In this document: positions 58,086-64,000 of the stretch, piece after piece
Layout of the letters: each line of letters starts with the position of its first letter
How positions within the stretch are numbered: the stretch's first letter is position 1
Origin: Kingdonia uniflora
Lineage: Eukaryota > Streptophyta > Magnoliopsida > Ranunculales > Circaeasteraceae
NCBI GenBank assembly: GCA_014058105.1
Contig: JACGCM010002535.1
Coordinates: 3,286,001 to 3,350,000 of the forward strand
Length of the DNA: 64,000 nucleotides
Direction: 5' to 3'
Position numbers and translations under genes: made by a program
Notes under the pieces: model-generated
Told to the model about the DNA's origin: nothing
Seen by the model: only the letters and a program-made list of their open reading frames with translations
Databases searched by the model: none

Positions 58086-61000
58086 TTGAGAAGGCACAAG
58101 ACATCAGACATGGATAGTATAAAAAATGCCTCGGTTCTAAAACCGAGGATGGGTCGTATGAGGTACAATAACTGCCAGTCATTAAAGAGAGAAAGAATAA
58201 ATAGTGCTTCATCTTCATCATTCAAACGTTTTTCAACTTCTAAAAATTTGGAGGGCACAGATAGAGAAGTACAAAAAATTGCAGATGATTTGGAAAGGAT
58301 TTATCTGAGGGTGATCAGCAGTCGAAGATAGTTGCAGGCGCTGAATCACGTATGTGGCTATATAACAACATTATGAGGGAAGGACTTGGTGCTACTGCGG
58401 ATTCTCATTCTGACACTGAAGGTTAGTAGAGACGTGTACTGTGTTTTTTGTAAATAATAATTTGTTTTAAGAAAATCTCTAAAAAATTACTATTTATAGC
58501 AACCTATGATATTTGATATATAGACTGAATATTTGAAATATATGTTGCATATGAATGATCGATGTGTATGAAATAATGATAAATACCTGAACCTATATGT
58601 AGGTCGAACGTGAGAGGTATTTGTGTAGGATCAAAACTTTGCCAGTAAAAATGTAGTTGAAATGGATAGTTCGCCTATTAATGGGGTTTTGACCTCTGGT
58701 CGAACTGTAGAGTCTGATAGTGAGGTTAAAATAGGGTTGAAGCAATTTCCCGATTTCTCTGGCAAATTTGTGGCCTATCCCCCTGGTTTAGATACATTTA
58801 AAGAATTTTGTAAAGTTAAGGCTGTCATAGGAGGGAAATGGGGTAACTGCATAGAATACGCTGGTAGGCTATTTAGGGGGTGTACTATAGCGACGGGGGA
58901 GGATTATTTTTATTTGTTGGCTAATTTGGAGGAGGAAAAATGAGATATGGGTATAGATGAATCAATTTCATTAAAATATTTTGATGAGAGTTTTCAGAGT
59001 GACCTTTCAAAGGGTTTTTTATGTTACCTGTCTCAATTAGAGTATGGGTTGAGTCTTTCCCTTACCAATTTGGCAAAGGGAATTATAAATACGATTGGGG
59101 CATGTCCTGTTCAATTGAACGGGAACTTGTGGGAGGTAATAAGTGTTTACAACTATCTGAATGAAAAATGGGAGAATGATGGGAAAGTGTGGAGGATATC
59201 CCCTGAGGACGCATTATAGTTTTATGGGGTGAGGAATTATCACGCCAGTAGTGGGGCATATTTTTGTGCGAGTGCAACTCGGCGTCGCTTCTTCGATCTT
59301 AATTCTACAGGTTGAGCCTGGAATAAAAAAGTAATATTGGTGAAGGGTAATTGCTTCAGAGAGATGATAAAGAACCCTTAGATCTTCTATTTAGAACTGT
59401 AAAACAAAGTAAATATAACAATGCATAGAGTATATTATTGATATGAATGAACTGATGATCTTTTGCTGATAATAACAAATGTTGTGCATGGCAGGCCCGA
59501 AGTCCCGAGTGGAGAGGATAAATTCATTGTTGAACAAAGTTACAGAGGAAGAGGTTGAGCTTAAATTTGTGTTGGAAGGACTTGGCCTTAGAAAGAAGAG
59601 GGTTGGGAGTAAGTCGAAAAGGGTTCTGAAATCTCAATCGACCAGGCTGATGGCGGGTGTTGATGATGGGAAGAAGAGAGGAACTGGTGGGGAAGGTCGA
59701 ACCAATGTGGCCAAGACCCCAAGAATAGATAGCTCGATTCAGCCGGAGTCTATTATGTCGAGCAAATTAACTCGAGCGTTTCTAAAAAAAATATGTTGAA
59801 GTATCCGTCGGCCTCTGGTACCACTGGAAGTGGTGAGGTTTACGAAAAAGAAAAAAGGAGATGGATCGAACCTTCGGGGAGGTCGGGGGAAAAGGTCGCT
59901 GAAGAGCGACCTGCTGCTGAGGACGATCTCAAAGTAGTGGAGGAAAGGGCCTGGCTGGCAGCTCTTCATGGAGAGGAGGACATGAGCAGAATGGTATGTA
60001 TTTATGTTCGATCATGTGAAATATTTATTTATTGCATTTTAAACTCACGTTGAGGACAATTTGTTTTTGAAGGTTACTCGTTTGGTGAAGGGGATTTGGC
60101 TTGGAGTGGAAGAAGAAAAATTTAAGCTGATGAAGGTGAGGGTCGAGCTTGAAAAGAAGGTTGCTTGAGCAAAGGCTGATGCTCTCAAGGAAGCAAAGAA
60201 GTTAGAGGCCCTGAAGGCCTCCCATGTAGTGGCGATTGGCCCTCTACAAGCTGAAGCGAGGGTGAATTTGGAGGAGGTGGAGGCAGAATGCGAAAGGCTT
60301 GGGCACCACCTGATGTCGAAGGGATATTCTGAAGATGAGGTGGATGCCATTAAGGTAGACACCTATTTTGAGGAGGATGATGATGAAAAAGTAGAAGAGG
60401 TGGCGGTGGTAGTTGTTGATGGGCTAGACGGTGTCTCCCGTCGGACGGTGCTAGACAATCAAGGGGATGACACCGAACTCCCAGAGGGTGAGAATGAGAA
60501 GGTATGGTAGATAAATGACTTTGTATGAGTATTTTGTAAATTGATAGATTTGTGCGTATTGAATAGACTTTTGTAGGCTGAACCCTTGTTTTTTTTGTAA
60601 CCCTCTTTTAGGTACTTAGAGAAATAAGACTCAGGATAAAAGATCTAGAGATTGAGCTTTCCAGGGAAAGGGAGATCTCCATAGCCTTGCTATCTTCGCA
60701 AGTGAAGCTGCAGGTTAGATCGGAATAGGTCTTCTGACTTGTATGCTATATTGACATAAAGCTACCAACTAAATAAGATTACATAAAGCGTAGAGGCAGA
60801 CCAAAAACTTGCTATCAGTTTTAGGAAAATAACACTAATACAGTGCGTAGAAAAATTCAAAGTATTTAGATAAAGTAGAATACCGAAAACGTGTACCTCA
60901 GAGTTCAAAATATATGTCATGGAACACCTATCTGAGATTTTACTTTGACCTTAAAGTCTAAAAGTAGTTGTACACAATAGATGTTAGAAATTAAATATCT

Positions 61001-62481
61001 TTTTCAAAATGAGATATATATATATATATATATATATCATGTTGATGGGTGTTCTGAATCGAGATGTATATAATGTATTTATTATTATGTAGGTTGAATT
61101 GGATTTAGTTCGCTCGCGAGAAGATGAGGCGCTCCAATGTAATCAAGAATTTGCGGAAGAGTTGGATAGGGTGAGGGAGGTGAGTGAGGATAGAGAAGAC
61201 CAGCATGTAAAGGTGTATTTTAAATTTGTTGATCAGGTAACCCAAACTGCTATTGACCTCACTTGCAAGATCAAAGAGAAGGATGCCAAAATTAATAAGG
61301 GGCTAAAAGAGCTTGCGGAGATAAAAGAACACGCCGCAAAGCTTCAAAGTTAGATTGACATGCTGATGGTTAAGGGTAGGAAAGTTAAAGTGGCTCAATA
61401 CCGTATTTAGGTACTAGAAAGATCGGAGGGACAATCTTGAGCTAATCTTCAGAATTGTAGAAGTGAATTGGAACGATTGAAACATAAAATGATTGAAAAA
61501 GATAACGAGCTGAAGGTGGCTCAAGAAAATCTATCAACCTTAGAAGATACAACCGAATACTTGCATATAGTCCTACCCGCCAAGAATATGGAGTTTCGGG
61601 GGATGTAACGGAGGCGTGACGAGTTAAATGAGAGGGTGACACGATTGAAGACCGAATTGATGAAAGCCAAGGTGCGTGTCAAGAAAACTGAGGCTAGAGA
61701 GCACTCGAGGGGGAGAAGAAATGATGTTAAAGTTCCCCTAGTCCAAGGGGATGTAGTTAGCTTGTTAGGTCGAATTAGAGAGATGGATGGTGACATAACT
61801 CGAATTCAGGGGCATGTACAGAAAGGGAATGCAAACTTAAGGGAATGTCAACACAAGTTGGATGCTGCTCTTGTTAGGGAGAAGGTCTTAAAAAGGGAAA
61901 TCAGGGTGAAGGAAATTCTGATAAAGAAAAAAGATGATTTGTTAAGGGATACTTTGGCCAAGGAATAGCTGAATGCAGACATCGAGAGACTTCGAACCCA
62001 AGTGGTGGACCTAGAGGCCATTAATCAGGCTAAATCAGCAAAATTTGTCAAAAAATTGTAAGAGACTAAAGCTTTTGATGCTCAAACATAAATTAAAATG
62101 GCACATCTGAAGAAACTGTATGTGACTTTGGAGTTATGCCTAGAGAAGGTGAGATCTCACTTTTCAAGGCTCATTGTAGCTCATGCGTTATGCACATACC
62201 TATTAAAGTTGACTGTTATGTATTTTGAAGAGGAAGTAAAAAGACTTAAGTTAGAACGAGATACCTTGTTCAAGAGTTTGTCTGACAAGGGATGCATTTG
62301 TAAAGTCATTATAGATCTAGGGAGCTGTATGGCCTTCATGGAAACAAATTTAGGCCCTTGACCTGCTGATCTGATAGAGAGGGGCAGATTTACTGCAACT
62401 CATGAACCAAATTTCGATCGACCTCCTATTGAAGGGCAAAACATGGTTGACATCCCAACGACAAAAAGGAATCCATTATAA
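58086..62481 (+). pseudogene. Spliced coiled-coil gene, antisense in the gypsy element (putative plant transposon protein)
   Basis: Exons inferred from GT-AG sites and frame: about 58086-58421 (NLEGTDREVQKIADDLERIY, then shifted EGDQQSKIVAGAESRMW), 58629 to about 59330 (DQNFASKNVVEMDSSP; GACPVQLNGNLWEVISVYN), 59495-59993, 60073-60501, 60612-60713 and 61093-62481. The junctions SRM/VTRLV, NEK/VLREI and KLQ/VELDL are exact and in phase. The second exon has the globular domain found in transposon-encoded plant proteins (QLNGNxWEV). The later exons are long heptad-type coiled coil (ERLKHKMIEKDNELKVAQ; RECQHKLDAALVREKVL) and the gene ends ATHEPNFDRPPIEGQNMVDI before TAA at 62479. At least ten stops, several at expected Gln codons, and frameshifts near 58310 and 59785 make it a pseudogene. 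Its role in the element is unknown. Confidence 0.7.
61014..61038. repeat. (AT)n microsatellite
   Basis: About 12 AT units inside the intron before the last exon of the antisense gene. Confidence 0.9.
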
Positions 62482-62513
62482 TGTGACTTGAAAATAAATA
62501 GTATCTATCACAG

Positions 62514-63010
62514 ACATATTGAAATAGATGAAAGCTAGTATGACCTTTGCCTTATCTTATACCTGGTGGGGTCTTTGATATAAGGCAAGTTTTTGCATTT
62601 GTTCTAATCGCAGAGATGGGTTGAGTTAGTCAAACCAAGTGAATCTTGATTTAACTGTAGTAATGTTGTAGACATATTGAAAGAGATGAAGGCTAGTATT
62701 ACCTTTGCCTTAACTTATACCTGTAAGAGTCGTTGATATAAAACAAGTTTCTGCATTTATTTCAATCGTAGAGATTTAGTAGAGTCTGCCAAACCAAGTG
62801 TTATCCTTGATTTAACTGGTATAATATCCCAAACAAGTTGAAGTAGATGAAAGTTAGTATTACCTTTGGCCTATCTCATGTTTGGTGGAGTCTTTGATAT
62901 AAAACAAGCTCCTACATTTGTTTCAATCGCAGAAATTTAGTAGAGTCAGCCAAACCAAGTGTTATCCTTGATTTAAATGGCATAAGATCGATTGAAAGCT
63001 AATATTATTT
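62514..63010. repeat. Tandem repeat of about 160 bp, 3.1 copies
   Basis: Units at 62514-62671, 62672-62832 and 62833-62988, then a fragment to 63010. Shared words: GA(T/A)GAAAG(C/T)TAGTAT(T/G)ACC, TTTGATATAA, CAAACCAAGTG and CTTGATTTAA. Lies between pol and the antisense gene. Confidence 0.88.
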
Positions 63011-63185
63011 ATGATTTAATCTACAGAATGTGGTTAAATGTACGTAAGTAGAGAGATGTTGTGAAAAACTTGGAAGTTTCATTGATCAGTTCAAAATTTA
63101 TATTGGATGGAGATGAAAATCTTACTTTTGGAATTGAGAAAACAAAAAATAAAAAATGAGAAACGGAAATGGAGTAGTAAGATAT

Positions 63186-64000
63186 TTAACTATAGTACCA
63201 TTTCAGTCGCCTAGTGTTCCAAGGATTTGAAATGGGGATTCTCTTTTCTGTCATAAGATAATATGATCTCAGGCCTGAAAGACCTGTTTTAATGAATAGA
63301 CCCTCCCAATTATCAACTAATTTTCCAGCGTGAGGTTATTTGTGATGTTAAAGAATTTTTCTGAGGACGAGATCATCGATTTGGAAGGTACAGTTTTTGA
63401 CTCGGCTGTTGTACAACCTGGCTAGCATATGATGATATCGACCTAGGTTAGCGATGACGTGTTCCTCAGTTTCATCGATCAAATTAAGGTTGCAAGCCAA
63501 TTTAAACTTATTTTCCTTGCCAGTCAACTCGTGATCTCGAACTGGATGATGGTATTCAGAAGGAATGACGGCCTCAGTGCCATAGGCAAGGAGGAATATG
63601 GTACATCCTTTTGACTATCTAAGAGTGGTACGATATGCCCATAGGACATGAGGTAGTTCTCGAACCCAATTCCCTTTTTTCTGTGAGTGAAGCCATTTTT
63701 TGAGTCCATCCACGATGGATTTGTTGGTGATTTCAGCTTGGCCATTACCTTAAGGATAGTAAGGATTGGATGGTGAGTGGATGATATTGTGTTGGTCAAG
63801 AAAGGTTATAATTTTTTCTCCCACAAATTTGGGCCCTTTATCGATGCGAATTAGGTGGGGGCATCCAAACTGAGTGATGATGTGTTCTCAGATAAAAGAG
63901 TGGCCTCTTCTTCTCATGTTCAACATAGTGGAACTGCTTCTACCCATTTTGTAAAATAATCGGTAGCTACAAGTAGGTTATGGCGGTTACCTGGAGAGTT
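63186..64000 (-). pseudogene. Ty3-gypsy integrase, C-terminal part, running off the right edge
   Basis: Minus strand from 64000: NSPGNRHNLLVATDYFTKWVEA (first Asp context), IRIDKGPKFVGEKI (second Asp, for the usual ITDNGTQF), HNIIHSPSNPYYP-stop-GNGQAE (catalytic Glu; TAA for expected CAA near 63750), [30 protein letters not shown], and the C-terminal DDLVLRKI; GKLVDNWEGLF; RRLKWYY to a stop at 63186-63188. It needs at least two frame changes (around 63890 and 63635). The motif order and the WAYRTT/TEAVIP motifs identify gypsy pol clearly. Confidence 0.88.

Larger units (their letters stand above)
55374..64000 (-). mobile_element. Ty3-gypsy retrotransposon, probably Tat lineage, 3' half
   Basis: On the minus strand, from the right edge: gypsy integrase (64000-63186), a 160-bp tandem repeat region (63010-62514), an antisense spliced gene (58086-62481, plus strand), further antisense open frames, and a probable 3' LTR (about 56090-55374). 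Extra antisense genes between pol and the 3' LTR, and tandem repeats there, are known features of Tat-lineage gypsy elements such as Grande and Ogre relatives. The 5' LTR, gag and most of pol must lie beyond 64000. No polypurine tract or TSD was delimited. Confidence 0.6.

Noticed and set aside
1..64000. CRISPR arrays, operons, ribosome-binding sites
   Set aside because: The window is eukaryotic; repeats seen are LTRs, MITEs and tandem repeats without spacer structure.

Overview
This is plant nuclear DNA, most likely from an angiosperm and probably a eudicot: AT-rich, with spliceosomal GT-AG introns, Ty1-copia and Ty3-gypsy LTR retrotransposons, a Cassandra TRIM carrying a 5S-rRNA-like segment, MULE-type transposase relics, foldback MITEs and a CACTA-like terminus. 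The species cannot be named from the sequence. I see no CRISPR array, rRNA gene or tRNA gene.

Only two host genes are visible, both at the left end. A complete six-exon gene for the small GTPase ARL8 runs rightwards (2298-12246, 184 aa). Its 6.6-kb first intron holds a non-autonomous LTR element and an RNase H-domain fragment. Upstream and divergent is the 5' part of an unidentified multi-exon gene that leaves the window on the left. The two share an upstream region of about 350 bp, probably a bidirectional promoter.

From 13.1 kb to the right end nearly everything recognisable is transposable-element DNA in layers. In order: a 4.1-kb non-autonomous LTR element (13139-17240); a tRNA-derived SINE candidate (17498-17711); copia-1 (18028-23530, minus); a MULE relic with transposase and OTU-like C-terminal parts (about 24.3-32.3 kb), split by copia-2 (26581-31817, minus), which is itself split by a solo LTR (28311-29128); two solo LTRs of one family (32397-33006 and 36106-36701), the second interrupting a plant-mobile-domain/OTU fusion pseudogene (34201-37021); a segmentally duplicated MITE-rich block (39.6-42.7 kb); a Cassandra TRIM with perfect target-site duplication (43456-44040); copia-3 (45341-50167, minus); decayed minus-strand coding relics (50.5-52.1 kb); a CACTA-like terminus (about 53.0-53.4 kb); and from about 55.4 kb the 3' half of a gypsy element, probably Tat lineage. 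That element is on the minus strand and carries a spliced coiled-coil gene in antisense orientation, a 160-bp tandem repeat and integrase running off the right end.

Apart from ARL8, the protein-coding relics carry stops and frameshifts, and several have lost catalytic residues. Many stops sit where CAA/CAG (Gln), CGA (Arg) or TGG (Trp) is expected, as methyl-cytosine deamination of silenced repeats would produce. The most unusual items are the PMD-OTU fusion, the antisense spliced gene of the gypsy element, and a palindromic TCGTTCGAACGA motif that recurs in pairs in LTRs of three different families.
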